DNA of 64,000 nucleotides from Psychroflexus curvus (GCF_020164585.1 NZ_JAIQZF010000006.1:124001-188000), one strand, 5' to 3'. Positions 8,987-18,460 are shown, counted from the stretch's first letter. The notes: a model not told the origin generated them from the sequence alone. Numbers and translations are program-made.

Positions 8987-9985
8987 ATGAAATTATTAAG
9001 ATATTTACTCTTTCCTTTTTCAGTCTTATACGGCTGTATCATGTCCATGCGTAATTTTCTTTACAATACAAATCTCCTTCAATCCAAGGCTTACCCTCTT
9101 CCAGTCATTTGCGTTGGCAACCTGAGTACTGGTGGGACCGGTAAATCACCTATGATAGAGTTATTGGTGAGGACCTTAAAAGACAAATACCAACTCGCAA
9201 CCTTAAGCCGCGGGTATAAGCGAACGACAGATGGATTTCTTGAAGTTCAATCTCATTATACCTCATCCGAAGTAGGGGATGAACCACTTCAATTCAAAAT
9301 CAATTTTCCAGAAATTACTGTGGCTGTAGATGCTAATAGGCAAAGAGGAATTTCAGAATTACTTAAAAAACACCCACAACTAGATTTAATTTTGCTTGAC
9401 GATGCTTTTCAACATAGAAAGGTGAAACCAAGCCTGTCTATCCTTTTAACGACTTACAACGATCTTTATACTCGGGATTTCATTCTGCCAACAGGAAATC
9501 TTAGAGAGTTTCAAACCGGAGCCAGACGAGCTCAATTGATTATCGTTACCAAATGTCCGGCAACACTTTCTAAAGGTGAGCAGAACAATTTAAGACATCA
9601 GCTCAAACCAAAACCTTATCAACACCTTCTGTTTTCTGCTATTCTTTATTCTGATTTTGTTATCAGCAAGACTGAACGTGAAAAGTTAGCTAGCTTCAAT
9701 GATTTCACGCTTGTCACTGGTATTGCCAACCCAGAACCGTTATTGAGCCATCTGAAGTTGTTAGATAAAAACTTTGAACATATTCAGTTCTCAGATCATC
9801 ATGAATTTTCTGAAAGTGATTTAGAGCTGCTTCAGAAGAAACCTAAGTTACTGACCACGCAAAAGGATTTCATGAGATTGAAATCAAAGTTGAAAACAGA
9901 TCAATTGTTTTATGTACCTATTGAAACTCAAATTTTGAATCAGCCAGAATTTCTTAAGACTTATTTAGAAGAAGCTTTATTCTGA
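8987..9985 (+). CDS. lpxK: tetraacyldisaccharide 4'-kinase
   Basis: A 332-residue LpxK. It has a single N-terminal hydrophobic segment (about 5-25), then a Walker A variant GNLSTGGTGKSP (45-55) and the LILLDDAFQHRKV motif that marks the family. It phosphorylates the 4' position of the lipid A disaccharide at the inner face of the cytoplasmic membrane. The gene is divergent from the Nif3/coiled-coil pair, an arrangement common in Flavobacteriia. Confidence 0.95.
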   Translation: MKLLRYLLFPFSVLYGCIMSMRNFLYNTNLLQSKAYPLPVICVGNLSTGGTGKSPMIELLVRTLKDKYQLATLSRGYKRTTDGFLEVQSHYTSSEVGDEPLQFKINFPEITVAVDANRQRGISELLKKHPQLDLILLDDAFQHRKVKPSLSILLTTYNDLYTRDFILPTGNLREFQTGARRAQLIIVTKCPATLSKGEQNNLRHQLKPKPYQHLLFSAILYSDFVISKTEREKLASFNDFTLVTGIANPEPLLSHLKLLDKNFEHIQFSDHHEFSESDLELLQKKPKLLTTQKDFMRLKSKLKTDQLFYVPIETQILNQPEFLKTYLEEALF

Positions 9986-10022
9986 CGCAGTAAAATATTG
10001 TTTTAATAAATCAATTATTTGT

Positions 10023-10052
10023 TTGTGTAATATAATCTTTTGGTTAAATTTG
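10023..10052 (+). promoter_or_regulatory. rpmE2 promoter
   Basis: TTG at 10023-10025, a 19-base spacer and TAAATTTG at 10045-10052 form a near-perfect Bacteroidota promoter 31 bases before the start codon. Confidence 0.8.
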
Positions 10053-10083
10053 CAACCTGAAATAAATTAGTAAAGACGTTACG

Positions 10084-10344
10084 ATGAAAAAAGGAATACA
10101 TCCAGAAAATTATAGATTAGTAGCATTTAAAGATATGTCTAACGAAGATGTATTTTTAACAAAGTCTACGGCTCAAACTAAAGAAACCATCGAATTAGAT
10201 GGAAGTGAATATCCTTTGATAAAGCTTGAGATTTCAAGAACTTCTCATCCTTTCTACACAGGTAAAACCAAGCTTGTGGATAGTGCTGGACGAATCGATA
10301 AGTTCAAAAACAAATACAAAAAATTCAAGAAAGAAGAAAAATAA
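10084..10344 (+). CDS. rpmE2: 50S ribosomal protein L31, type B (zinc-free)
   Basis: An 86-residue L31. It begins [13 protein letters not shown] and contains [20 protein letters not shown], which identifies the family. It contains no cysteine, so it is the C-minus (type B) paralogue that does not hold zinc, and it is longer than the roughly 70-residue type A form. It has its own promoter and terminator. Confidence 0.97.
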   Translation: MKKGIHPENYRLVAFKDMSNEDVFLTKSTAQTKETIELDGSEYPLIKLEISRTSHPFYTGKTKLVDSAGRIDKFKNKYKKFKKEEK

Positions 10345-10365
10345 GCTTAACGCTATTTTAAATAC

Positions 10366-10392
10366 AAAGCCTTCCATTGTGAAGGCTTTTTT
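10366..10392 (+). terminator. rpmE2 terminator
   Basis: AAAGCCTTC / GAAGGCTTT with a 6-base loop and a following T run, 22 bases after the stop codon. Confidence 0.88.
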
Positions 10393-10420
10393 ATGTCTAA
10401 ACTTTTGTTCTGAGCAATAA

Positions 10421-10451
10421 AAAAGCCTTGAGATGAATACTCAAGGCTTTT
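10421..10451 (-). terminator. icd terminator
   Basis: AAAAGCCTTGAG / CTCAAGGCTTTT with a 7-base loop. In the minus direction it is followed by a T run, and it lies 20 bases past the icd stop codon. Confidence 0.88.
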
Positions 10452-10471
10452 AACTTTAGTAAAATACACTA

Positions 10472-12700
10472 CTATTTTCTATCAATAATAGAGTTTAATG
10501 TTGCACTAGGACGCATTCTTTGAGTCACTATGTCTTCGTCTGGAAAGAAGTATCCTTTGATGTCCTGTGGATTTCCTTGGGCTTTAAGAAGCTCCTCATT
10601 GATTTTGCCTTCATTCTCTTCAAGATAGTTAGCTACTTTTTCAAATTCAGATTTCAGAACACTATCTTCATTTTGTTCAGCAAGTGCTTTAGCCCAGTAA
10701 AGTGCCAGGTAGAAGTGTGTACCCCTGTTATCGATTTCATTTACTTTTCTGGAAGGCGACTTGTCATTCTTCAAATATTGACTGTTAGCCTTATTTAATG
10801 TTTTAGCAATAACTTTTGCTCGTTCATTGTTAGTTTTATCGGCTATATCTTCAATAGATACGGCTAATGCAAGGAACTCACCTAAAGAATCCCATCTGAG
10901 GTGACCTTCTTTTACAAATTGCTGCACATGTTTTGGAGCAGAACCTCCAGCTCCGGTCTCATACAATCCGCCACCTGCAAGAAGTGGAACAATAGAAAGC
11001 ATTTTGGCACTGGTTCCCAATTCCAAAATAGGGAAGAGGTCGGTTAAGTAATCTCTTAATACATTACCCGTCACGGAAATCGTGTCTTTACCAGCTTTCA
11101 CTCTTTCAAGTGTATATTGCATAGCTTCTTTTGGATTCATGATTTGAATATCCAATCCTGATAAATCGTAATCTTCGAGATATGTTTTTACCTTTTTAAT
11201 AAGATTGGTATCATGAGCTCTATTTTCATCAAGCCAGAAAATTGCAGGCTGACCAGTATTTTTGGCTCTTTTTACGGCAAGTCCTACCCAGTCTTTAATA
11301 GGTAAGTCTTTGGTCTGGCACATTCTCCAAATGTCTCCTTCCTCGACTTCATGAGATAGTAAAGCATGTCCTTCAGCGTTCAAAACATCAACACGTCCTT
11401 CTTTTGGAATGATAAAAGTCTTGTCATGAGAGCCATATTCTTCAGCCTTTTTAGCCATTAAACCTACATTGGACACATTACCCATTGTGGTGACATCAAA
11501 GGCACCATGTTTTTGACAAAACTCAATAACCTGTTGGTAAATTCCAGCATAGCTTCTGTCTGGAATCACTGCTTTCATGTCCTGAGTTTTATCATTTTTA
11601 TTCCACATTTTCCCGCCAGATTTCAAAGCGGCTGGCATAGAGGCATCAATAATGACATCACTAGGAACGTGTAAGTTGGTGATTCCTTTAGAAGAATCTA
11701 CCATAGCCAAATCTGCTTTTTTCTCGTAAATAGCTTCGAGATCGCTCAAAATTGCTTTAGACTTCTCTTCAGGAAGTTGAGATATTTTATTATAAACATC
11801 GCCAAGACCATTTGTTGGATCTACACCTATTTCTTTGAACTCAGCTTCATATTTATTGAATACCTCTTCAAAGAAGACAGTGACTGCATGGCCAAAAATG
11901 ACAGGGTCTGATACTTTCATCATTGTAGCTTTGAGGTGGATAGAAAAAAGGACATTTTTTTCTTTTGCATCCTTAATTTCGTCAGTTAAGAACGTTCTTA
12001 AAGCCTTGGCATTCATTACAGAAGCGTCAATTACTTCATCTTTTTCTAAAGGAGTAGACTCCTTTAGAACAATGCTTTTTCCATCTTTATCCACATGAAC
12101 AATTTTGACATCGTCTTCCTGTTGTAAAACTACAGACTTCTCACTTCCGTAAAAATCACCTTCAGACATTGCAGACACGTGAGATTTCGAATCATCGCTC
12201 CATTCCGCGAGCTTGTGAGGATGATCTTGTGCGTATTCCTTTACAGGTTGCGCGACACGACGATCGGAGTTTCCTTCCCTTAATACAGGATTTACAGCAC
12301 TACCAAGAACTTTTGCGTATCTTTTCTGTACTTTTTCTTCATCGCTATTTTTAGGACTTTCTGGATAATCCGGAACCTTATATCCTTTGTCTTGTAATTC
12401 TTTTATAGCAGCTGTCAATTGTGGAACAGAAGCACTTATGTTTGGAAGTTTGATGATGTTTGCTTCTGGTGTTTTAGCCAGTTTACCTAAATAAGCTAAA
12501 TTATCCTCTACTTTCTGATCATCAGTGAGATAATCATCAAAATTGGAAAGTATTCTTGCTGCCAGAGATATATCTTTCGAAGTTATTTTTATATCAGCAG
12601 TTTCAGTAAATCTTCTCACAATAGGTAAGAATGAATATGTCGCTAAAGCAGGTGCTTCATCCGTTTTGGTGTAAATAATTTTAGTACTATGATCTCCCAT
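10472..12700 (-). CDS. icd: NADP-dependent isocitrate dehydrogenase, monomeric type
   Basis: A 742-residue monomeric IDH (IDH-II class). The protein opens with the family-typical [22 protein letters not shown] and carries the [30 protein letters not shown] stretch in its C-terminal part. It converts isocitrate to 2-oxoglutarate in the TCA cycle, producing NADPH. The frame is open back to 12751, but the ATG at 12700 is chosen because homologues start there and because a TATATTTG promoter box (12749-12756) overlaps the upstream start, leaving it untranscribed. The gene stands alone. Confidence 0.97.
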   Translation of the reverse strand: MGDHSTKIIYTKTDEAPALATYSFLPIVRRFTETADIKITSKDISLAARILSNFDDYLTDDQKVEDNLAYLGKLAKTPEANIIKLPNISASVPQLTAAIKELQDKGYKVPDYPESPKNSDEEKVQKRYAKVLGSAVNPVLREGNSDRRVAQPVKEYAQDHPHKLAEWSDDSKSHVSAMSEGDFYGSEKSVVLQQEDDVKIVHVDKDGKSIVLKESTPLEKDEVIDASVMNAKALRTFLTDEIKDAKEKNVLFSIHLKATMMKVSDPVIFGHAVTVFFEEVFNKYEAEFKEIGVDPTNGLGDVYNKISQLPEEKSKAILSDLEAIYEKKADLAMVDSSKGITNLHVPSDVIIDASMPAALKSGGKMWNKNDKTQDMKAVIPDRSYAGIYQQVIEFCQKHGAFDVTTMGNVSNVGLMAKKAEEYGSHDKTFIIPKEGRVDVLNAEGHALLSHEVEEGDIWRMCQTKDLPIKDWVGLAVKRAKNTGQPAIFWLDENRAHDTNLIKKVKTYLEDYDLSGLDIQIMNPKEAMQYTLERVKAGKDTISVTGNVLRDYLTDLFPILELGTSAKMLSIVPLLAGGGLYETGAGGSAPKHVQQFVKEGHLRWDSLGEFLALAVSIEDIADKTNNERAKVIAKTLNKANSQYLKNDKSPSRKVNEIDNRGTHFYLALYWAKALAEQNEDSVLKSEFEKVANYLEENEGKINEELLKAQGNPQDIKGYFFPDEDIVTQRMRPSATLNSIIDRK

Positions 12701-12748
12701 ATGTAGTTGTTTATTTTTTTTGAATAAATTATATAAAATTGAACCCTT

Positions 12749-12756
12749 CAAATATA
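12749..12756 (-). promoter_or_regulatory. icd -7 promoter element
   Basis: Minus-strand TATATTTG. No clear TTG is seen at the -33 position. Its position decides the icd start in favour of 12700. Confidence 0.55.
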
Positions 12757-12808
12757 AAGATTAACCTTCTAAAAACCTTATCAGCTAGGTTATAAACCTG
12801 TTAAAAGC

Positions 12809-12844
12809 AAAAAACCTTCTCTCAAAATTGAAAGAAGGTTTTTT
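12809..12844 (-). terminator. rplS terminator
   Basis: AAAAACCTTCT / AGAAGGTTTTT-type hairpin, with a T run on the minus strand, 20 bases past the rplS stop codon. Confidence 0.88.
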
Positions 12845-12863
12845 ATACTTTAGAAAATCAAAC

Positions 12864-13214
12864 TTAATTAGTTCTTTTTTCCTTAATTCTTGCTTTTTTA
12901 CCTGTAAGGTTTCTGAAGTAATAAATTCTGGCACGTCTAACGCTACCTCTTTTATTAATTTCAATTTTTTGAATTGCAGGCATGTTGATTGGAAAAATCT
13001 TTTCAACTCCTACTGTACCACTCATTTTACGAATGGTAAAAGTTTTGGAAGCACCAGAACCTTTTACTTGTATCACAACACCTTTAAAGAACTGTGTACG
13101 TGTTTTCTGGCCTTCTTTAATTTCGTAGTAAACTGTGATAGTATCACCAGAAGAAAATTTTGGAAAATCTTTCTTTTCTACAAATTCGTCTTGAACAAAC
13201 TTTACTAAATCCAT
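12864..13214 (-). CDS. rplS: 50S ribosomal protein L19
   Basis: A 116-residue L19 with the conserved F(S/K)SGDTITVYYEIKEG, RTQFFKGVVIQ and AIQKIEINKRGSVRRARIYY segments. It helps form the subunit interface. It is the last gene of the minus-strand trmD unit but also has its own strong promoter in the 107-base gap behind trmD, so ribosomal-protein output can exceed that of trmD. Confidence 0.97.
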   Translation of the reverse strand: MDLVKFVQDEFVEKKDFPKFSSGDTITVYYEIKEGQKTRTQFFKGVVIQVKGSGASKTFTIRKMSGTVGVEKIFPINMPAIQKIEINKRGSVRRARIYYFRNLTGKKARIKEKRTN

Positions 13215-13281
13215 TTTATTTTAGTTTTCTGTTATCCAAACCAACATTCACGCATCTCGTCAGAGGTTGATTTAGCGATTG

Positions 13282-13311
13282 CAAAAGTAAACAAAAAATA
13301 CAATTATGCAA
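13282..13311 (-). promoter_or_regulatory. rplS promoter
   Basis: On the minus strand, TTG (13309-13311), a 19-base spacer and TACTTTTG (13282-13289) lie between trmD and rplS. Confidence 0.8.
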
Positions 13312-13321
13312 GCGATTATTT

Positions 13322-13999
13322 CTAATCTTCCAATAAATCGGGTCGCCTGTCTTTAGTTCTTTGTAAGGCCTTTTCATCTCTCCAGTCATCCACTTTCTGT
13401 TGATGGCCACTTAATAAAATCTTCGGAACTTCATAGCCTTTGTACTCTGCTGGTCTAGTATAAATAGGAGGGGATAACATGTTGTCCTGAAAGGCATCTG
13501 TGAGTGCTGAAGTCTCATTTCCGAGAACGCCAGGAATTAACCTGATGATAGAATCAGATAAAACAGCAGCAGCCAGTTCACCTCCGGAAAGGACATAATC
13601 CCCGATGGATATTTCCTTGGTAATGAACATTTCTCTCACTCTTTGGTCTACTCCTTTGTAATGACCGCAAAGCATAATTAGATTTCCTTTTAAGGACAAT
13701 GAATTAGCCATACTTTGATTAAGAACATCGCCATCTGGAGTTAAGTAAATAACTTCATCGTAATCTCGTTCAGACTTTAGTTTGGAAATACATTTATCGA
13801 TAGGCTCTACCATCATAACCATTCCTGCGCCACCACCATATTGATAGTCATCAATTTGTTTGTAGCTGGACGTTGTATAATCTCTAAGGTTATGTAAATG
13901 GATTTCAACTAACCCCTTTTCAATAGCTCTTTTGAGTATGGATGCTTCAAAAGGGCTTTTTAATAAATCGGGAACAACGGTAATGATATCAATTCTCAT
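13322..13999 (-). CDS. trmD: tRNA (guanine-N1-)-methyltransferase
   Basis: A 225-residue TrmD of the knotted SPOUT class. It starts [13 protein letters not shown], has the [13 protein letters not shown] motif, and shows the knot and SAM-binding elements [12 protein letters not shown] and [11 protein letters not shown]. It methylates G37 of tRNAs that read CNN/CGG-type codons and prevents frameshifting. It starts one base after the stop of the upstream MFS gene, so the two are translationally linked. The usual rpsP and rimM neighbours are absent. Confidence 0.97.
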   Translation of the reverse strand: MRIDIITVVPDLLKSPFEASILKRAIEKGLVEIHLHNLRDYTTSSYKQIDDYQYGGGAGMVMMVEPIDKCISKLKSERDYDEVIYLTPDGDVLNQSMANSLSLKGNLIMLCGHYKGVDQRVREMFITKEISIGDYVLSGGELAAAVLSDSIIRLIPGVLGNETSALTDAFQDNMLSPPIYTRPAEYKGYEVPKILLSGHQQKVDDWRDEKALQRTKDRRPDLLED

Positions 14000-14000
14000 T

Positions 14001-15299
14001 TTAAACTTTTTTAAGTGTGAAGCTCAACATTATACAGCCTGCCAAAAGCAAGAGAAAAAACCAAAACTGGTAAGCAAGCCCAAAATATTCTGCTATCAGC
14101 CCAAAACTTGCAGCGACCATTGTAAACAGACCTATAAGGGTATTGGCAACAGAAACGTAAGTGGGTCTTTCGTTATCTGGTGCGTAATCTATAATGTACG
14201 TTTTTCGGCTTAATCTGGCTCCTGCGTAAGCAACCCCATTGATGAACAGAACAGGCATGAAATAATAAAAATTGAGAAAATCAGAATCAAAATAAACAAA
14301 TACCAAGGCATAAAGTATACTCAGTATGGAAAGGCCGGCAGAAATTCTCATAAGTTTAAGACTGGATTTATCTGCCAGTCTTCCCCAAAAGGGACTACTT
14401 ACGATTTGTGCTAAACTGCCAATAATGATGATGAAGCCTAAATAATTCCAATTATCCTGACTTGCATCTTTTGCCACTAAAATAAAAAATGGGTTAAGAA
14501 GAGGTATCGCCATCAGTAATGCTCTGGTGATGATGAAGTTTCTGTAAGAAGTGTCTTTTCTCAAAAGGGAGGCTCCGGTTCTAAATTCTTGAATTGGGCT
14601 TCTCCCACCTTCTGTAGACCCTGGTTCTTCTTCGATAGCAGAGAAAATAACAGCTGCAGCCATCCAAAGTATAGAAGCTATGGCAAATAGACTTACATAG
14701 AGCCATTTGCTGTCTTCACCTTTAAGGAAAAATACCAACACACCTCCAGCGATTAAGGCTAAAGCTCCTCCAAAAGTAGATCTATAACTCAACATTTGTC
14801 CTCTTTCGCCTTTAGGAACTGTTTTCCCCGTTACATCCTTAAAGCTAACAGAGCCTACTCCTGAAGCAATACTGAAAATAAGCAGCAGTAAAACTAGTGC
14901 ATAACTTACTAGAATTTGATTTTCGATGATGGCTAACAGAATCGCTGAAACTAATAAACAGATTCCCTGCGTAAGCCCAGCACCAACCCAATAAGGTTTT
15001 CTTTTTTCTTTTTTTCTTAGTTGACCACTAACAAACAGCTGGGGCAGCAGCGACCCTACGTCTTTTATAGGGACCAACATACCAATGAGGAAAACTGGAG
15101 CTCCAAGAAAACTTAAGATCCAGGGTAAAGTAAGTCCCGGGCTAATCAATTTCTCAGCGAGTTTGGTCAGGCTACCGTTAAAAATATTTAAGGTGAAGTT
15201 TTTAGGGACTTTGGTGCATTCAGAATCTGGGATCGATGCACATGCTCTTGTTTCCGCATCTTCTGTCAGAAAATCATAAAATTCCTCTGTCTTCGACAT
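14001..15299 (-). CDS. MFS transporter
   Basis: A 432-residue major facilitator superfamily protein with about 12 hydrophobic segments. It has a 50-residue cytoplasmic N-terminal region containing two cysteines ([11 protein letters not shown]), and a basic loop ([17 protein letters not shown]) after TM2 in place of the usual MFS loop motif. The substrate is unknown; the family includes many drug and metabolite exporters. It overlaps the upstream coiled-coil gene by one base (TAATG) and is followed after one base by trmD. Confidence 0.82.
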   Translation of the reverse strand: MSKTEEFYDFLTEDAETRACASIPDSECTKVPKNFTLNIFNGSLTKLAEKLISPGLTLPWILSFLGAPVFLIGMLVPIKDVGSLLPQLFVSGQLRKKEKRKPYWVGAGLTQGICLLVSAILLAIIENQILVSYALVLLLLIFSIASGVGSVSFKDVTGKTVPKGERGQMLSYRSTFGGALALIAGGVLVFFLKGEDSKWLYVSLFAIASILWMAAAVIFSAIEEEPGSTEGGRSPIQEFRTGASLLRKDTSYRNFIITRALLMAIPLLNPFFILVAKDASQDNWNYLGFIIIIGSLAQIVSSPFWGRLADKSSLKLMRISAGLSILSILYALVFVYFDSDFLNFYYFMPVLFINGVAYAGARLSRKTYIIDYAPDNERPTYVSVANTLIGLFTMVAASFGLIAEYFGLAYQFWFFLLLLAGCIMLSFTLKKV

Positions 15300-15910
15300 T
15301 ACTTGGTGTTCCCCTTGTTGAATTTTTGATTTTTATTCTTTTCGTCTTGGAGCTGTCTTCCTAATTTTTGTTGTTTTTCTAGAGCAATACGTTTGTAGTT
15401 TTCATAGTCAGCATCAAGATTTTTCAAATTCTGTCTTGCTTCTTTGGTCAGTAAATTACTTCTATTGAATTTGAACAGCAAGAATAAAAGAAGGGCTACT
15501 AAAACTACGACAATGGACCAGGCTACGGTATTATACAGAGATTTGGTTAAAGACGTCCCGAAAAATTGGATTTCGTCTTTCTGATTTTGAAGATTTGTAA
15601 GTTGAGTATTTAATTCTGAAACTTCCTTTTTCAGAGATTGTATTTGTTGCTCCTGGGACTGAATACTATCCTTCAATACTGAAATTTCAGTTGTCAAAAG
15701 ATCAAATTCTGTTGAAATCTTTTCAATAGCAGCATTAATACTTACTTTTTCAACTACTTTATACTGTTGATAATTGTTGGATTCTTCAACGACAGATTTG
15801 AGATTTTCAATAGCTGTTGGTGTTTTCGCTTGCTCTTCTTCAGAAACATCCTGTGAAAAGCCTAAACTTGTAAATAATAAAGCAACTAGAACAAAATGTA
15901 ATGGTCTCAT
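15299..15910 (-). CDS. exported/membrane coiled-coil protein, unknown function
   Basis: A 203-residue protein not matched to a named family. It has a signal peptide (about 1-20, ending GFSQ), a strong coiled coil (about 55-115), one transmembrane helix (about 128-148, rich in V and L) and a basic Gln/Lys-rich cytoplasmic tail. The start is set at the ATG at 15910: it opens directly with a signal peptide, whereas a frame-open start at 15958 would precede the TACTTTTG box at 15925-15932. It is the first gene of the unit leading through the MFS gene to trmD and rplS. Confidence 0.65.
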   Translation of the reverse strand: MRPLHFVLVALLFTSLGFSQDVSEEEQAKTPTAIENLKSVVEESNNYQQYKVVEKVSINAAIEKISTEFDLLTTEISVLKDSIQSQEQQIQSLKKEVSELNTQLTNLQNQKDEIQFFGTSLTKSLYNTVAWSIVVVLVALLLFLLFKFNRSNLLTKEARQNLKNLDADYENYKRIALEKQQKLGRQLQDEKNKNQKFNKGNTK

Positions 15911-15924
15911 ATAAGTAATTTTCG

Positions 15925-15932
15925 CAAAAGTA
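15925..15932 (-). promoter_or_regulatory. -7 element of the coiled-coil/MFS/trmD unit
   Basis: Minus-strand TACTTTTG, 15 bases upstream of the ATG at 15910. The nearest TTG is at a long 23-base spacing, so the -33 element is weak. Confidence 0.5.
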
Positions 15933-15969
15933 TCTAAAATGCTTTTAATACGAATCAATTTAAAAAAAT

Positions 15970-15995
15970 AAAATCCTTAATTTCTTAAGGATTTT
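15970..15995 (-). terminator. gap terminator
   Basis: AAAATCCTTAA / TTAAGGATTTT with a 4-base loop, and a T run in the minus direction, 7 bases past the GAPDH stop codon. Confidence 0.85.
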
Positions 15996-16001
15996 TATTG
16001 T

Positions 16002-17450
16002 TTAGTAGTAAGTAAATCGCCTTACGTTGGAGATATATTTAGCCAGTCGTATCACTTGGTGGCTATAGCCAAACTCATTATCGTACCAAATGTATAGTAC
16101 AACAGAGTTTGTGCTTTCATCTGCAATGGTTGCATGACTGTCAAAAATGGCAGGGGCCGAAACCCCGACAATATCTGAAGAAACGAGTTCATTATCGATG
16201 GAATATTTGATTTGCTCTACCAAATCACCGCTAAGGGCAGCCTCTTTAATTTTGGCGTTGAATTCTTCTTTTGTTGTTTTGGTCTTAAGGTTAAGATTCA
16301 GAATAGCCAAGGAGCCATTTGGAACAGGAACCCGTATGGCATTGGAAGTTAATTTTCCTTCAAGTTTTGGAAGGGCTTTGGCTACCGCTTTGCCGGCACC
16401 GGTTTCGGTTATGACCATATTGAGAGCAGCAGCACGGCCTCTTCTGTATTTGCTATGCATGTTGTCTACCAGATTTTGATCATTGGTGTAAGCATGAATA
16501 GTTTCGAGATGTCCGTGTTCCACACCGAAATTGTCTTCAACAGCCTTAAGAATAGGAGTAATGGCATTTGTAGTGCAGGAGGCTGCAGAAAAAATGGAGT
16601 CTTTATGGATGTCATGATTTTTGTGGTTTACCCCGTGAACAATGTTGGGAATGCCTTTTCCTGGGGCTGTTAGTAAAACTTTTTCACTCCCCTTGGATTT
16701 CAAATGCCTGCTTAACGCTTCTTTGTCTCTGAAAGCTCCGGTATTATCTATAATTAAAGCTTTATCGATGCCATAAACCGTATAATCAATATCTTCCGGC
16801 TTGTTGGCAGAAATTATCTTGACGGTGGTGTCGTTTATGATTAAGGCAGAATTCTCCACATCAATTTGAACTGTTCCATTGAAGTCAGCGTGAATAGAAT
16901 CATTTTTTAACAATGAGGCTCTTTTCTCTAAAACATCCTGAGTGATTTCTCCTCTGGTTACGATGGCTCTCAATCTCAACTGATTGCCTTTGCCTGTTTT
17001 GGCCATCAATTCTCTGGCGATAAGGCGACCAATTCTACCAAACCCGTAAAGCACAACATCTTTTGGAGTAATCGAGTTGAAATTCTCAGCATCTTTGAGT
17101 TTGTTGGAGATAAAGCTCATCACATTTTGATCCTTATTTCCGTTTTGTAAATACTCAAACGTAAGTTTTCCTATATCTAATTTTGATGGAGGGAGATTTA
17201 AATTTTTGATGCCTTCAGCTACTTCAGTAGAGTCAAAAATAGAAATAGGTTTATCTACGAATTTTCCTGCGTATTCGTGAAGTTTTAGAATTTCTCCTAC
17301 ATTTTTGTTGATAAGTGAATTTCTGAATAAAACGAGTTCGATGGATTTTTCATACCAAAGTTCATTGACGATGCTGATGAATTTTACAGAAGCACGACGT
17401 CTGTCGGCCTGGAAGGAAAGTTCCTTTTCATACACTTGAGATGGATTCAT
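16002..17450 (-). CDS. gap: glyceraldehyde-3-phosphate dehydrogenase, long N-terminally extended form
   Basis: A 482-residue GAPDH, about 150 residues longer than the standard 335-residue enzyme. The extra N-terminal region (1-130) is helical and has no obvious catalytic motif. The NAD(P)-binding Rossmann start VLYGFGRIGRLIAREL lies near 132-147, the catalytic SCTTNAITP has Cys292, and the conserved WYDNEFGYS is near the C terminus. Extended GAPDHs of this type are typical of Bacteroidota and may act in gluconeogenesis or use NADP; this is not decidable here. A minus-strand TACTTTTG at 17478-17485 is the likely -7 box. Confidence 0.93.
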   Translation of the reverse strand: MNPSQVYEKELSFQADRRRASVKFISIVNELWYEKSIELVLFRNSLINKNVGEILKLHEYAGKFVDKPISIFDSTEVAEGIKNLNLPPSKLDIGKLTFEYLQNGNKDQNVMSFISNKLKDAENFNSITPKDVVLYGFGRIGRLIARELMAKTGKGNQLRLRAIVTRGEITQDVLEKRASLLKNDSIHADFNGTVQIDVENSALIINDTTVKIISANKPEDIDYTVYGIDKALIIDNTGAFRDKEALSRHLKSKGSEKVLLTAPGKGIPNIVHGVNHKNHDIHKDSIFSAASCTTNAITPILKAVEDNFGVEHGHLETIHAYTNDQNLVDNMHSKYRRGRAAALNMVITETGAGKAVAKALPKLEGKLTSNAIRVPVPNGSLAILNLNLKTKTTKEEFNAKIKEAALSGDLVEQIKYSIDNELVSSDIVGVSAPAIFDSHATIADESTNSVVLYIWYDNEFGYSHQVIRLAKYISNVRRFTYY

Positions 17451-17477
17451 TGCGAAATAGAATTTTTAAAATTTTGG

Positions 17478-17485
17478 CAAAAGTA
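17478..17485 (-). promoter_or_regulatory. gap -7 promoter element
   Basis: Minus-strand TACTTTTG, 28 bases upstream of the gap start. The matching -33 element is not clear. Confidence 0.5.
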
Positions 17486-17608
17486 TTAAACTCAATCGTT
17501 TTCGTAAGTAGTTTTTTAGGATAAAATTAGAATTTTTTTCTTCTCTAGAATTGAATTTATAATTGATTTTCTAAAAAAAACTTAGTGTGATTTTTATTAA
17601 GGGATGTA

Positions 17609-17638
17609 TTGAAAATCAGAAAATTCAAAATACTTTTG
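17609..17638 (+). promoter_or_regulatory. marC promoter
   Basis: TTG (17609-17611), a 19-base spacer and TACTTTTG (17631-17638) lie 31 bases before the marC start codon, in the gap divergent to gap. Confidence 0.78.
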
Positions 17639-17669
17639 CAAAATTTAAAACCAACTTATTTTACTTCAA

Positions 17670-18308
17670 ATGACAGAGTTAATCTCTTTTGGAATTTTAT
17701 CGTTTACCACTTTCTTTACTATTATCAATCCGCTTGGGGTTATGCCTATTTTCATGACCATGACTTCAGATTTGGATAAAGAAAGTCGAAAATCTACTGC
17801 CAAAAAGGCTATTATAGCTTCTTTTGTCACCATCATCATCTTTGCTTTTACAGGTCAGATTTTATTTAAGTTTTTTGGTATTTCTGTGAATAGCTTCAGA
17901 GTGGTAGGAGGGATTATCTTCTTCTTGATGGGTATGGATATGCTGCAGGCCAGATTGGGGAAAGTGAAAGTCCAGGAGGCTGAAATTAAAACTTATGTCA
18001 ACGATATTTCCATTACGCCATTGGCAATCCCGATGATTTGTGGACCAGGAGCTATTACTAATGCCATCGTTATGATGGAGGATGCCCAGTCTGTAGAAAT
18101 GCAGGCGGTTCTCATCGGCGCTATCATCCTGGTGATGGGAATTACCCTGACTATTCTGTTGAGTGCAGGTAAAATCATTAAAATTCTTGGTCAGACAGGT
18201 AATAACGTCCTGATGAGATTGATGGGGCTTATCATTATGGTAATCGCCATAGAATTCTTCCTGAGCGGTTTCAAACCTATTTTTCAAGATATTATAGCGC
18301 GGAGTTAA
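17670..18308 (+). CDS. MarC family membrane protein
   Basis: A 212-residue inner-membrane protein with six hydrophobic segments and the MarC/UPF0056 hallmarks: TIINPLGVMPIF near the N terminus and ITPLAIPMICGPGAITNAIV near the middle. The family is of uncertain function; the old link to multiple antibiotic resistance was not upheld. It has its own promoter, divergent from gap, and ends against a block of palindromic repeats. Confidence 0.93.
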   Translation: MTELISFGILSFTTFFTIINPLGVMPIFMTMTSDLDKESRKSTAKKAIIASFVTIIIFAFTGQILFKFFGISVNSFRVVGGIIFFLMGMDMLQARLGKVKVQEAEIKTYVNDISITPLAIPMICGPGAITNAIVMMEDAQSVEMQAVLIGAIILVMGITLTILLSAGKIIKILGQTGNNVLMRLMGLIIMVIAIEFFLSGFKPIFQDIIARS

Positions 18309-18321
18309 AGCCCATCCCTAA

Positions 18322-18370
18322 CCCTTCCCTCCCGATCCCGATAGCTCTCGGGACTATCGGGAGGGAAGGG
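18322..18370. repeat. compound GC-rich palindrome
   Basis: Perfect 15-base arms CCCTTCCCTCCCGAT (18322-18336) and its complement (18356-18370) enclose a second nested pair CCCGATAG / CTATCGGG (18337-18344 and 18354-18361). The GC-rich block contrasts sharply with its AT-rich surroundings. Such cggga-type intergenic palindromes recur in many Flavobacteriia. Placed between convergent genes it may also stop transcription. Confidence 0.75.
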
Positions 18371-18399
18371 AATTAATAAATAAAGGAGAAGAGTATACG

Positions 18400-18460
18400 T
18401 TCTCCCTCCCCTGGAGTGACTTATAGGGAGGTAGTTCCCCCTTCGGGGGCTAGAGGGCAT
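18400..18460. repeat. second GC-rich repeat block with UUCG hairpin
   Basis: CTCCCTCCCCTGGAG followed by GGGAGG, then CCCCCTTCGGGG (18437-18449), a stem closed by a C(UUCG)G tetraloop, and a trailing TAGAGGGC. It resembles an eroded copy of the dispersed intergenic element family represented by the preceding palindrome, and directly abuts the stop codon of the minus-strand gene at 18461. Confidence 0.6.

Noticed and set aside
12701-12751. Longer icd start with 17 more residues
   Set aside because: The promoter -7 box overlaps the upstream start codon and homologous proteins begin at the internal ATG (12700).
15911-15958. Longer start for the coiled-coil protein
   Set aside because: It would bury the signal peptide and lie upstream of the predicted -7 promoter box.
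17862-18287. 141-residue minus-strand frame opposite marC, rich in His and Asn
   Set aside because: It is a shadow of the well-supported marC coding sequence and has biased, low-complexity composition.
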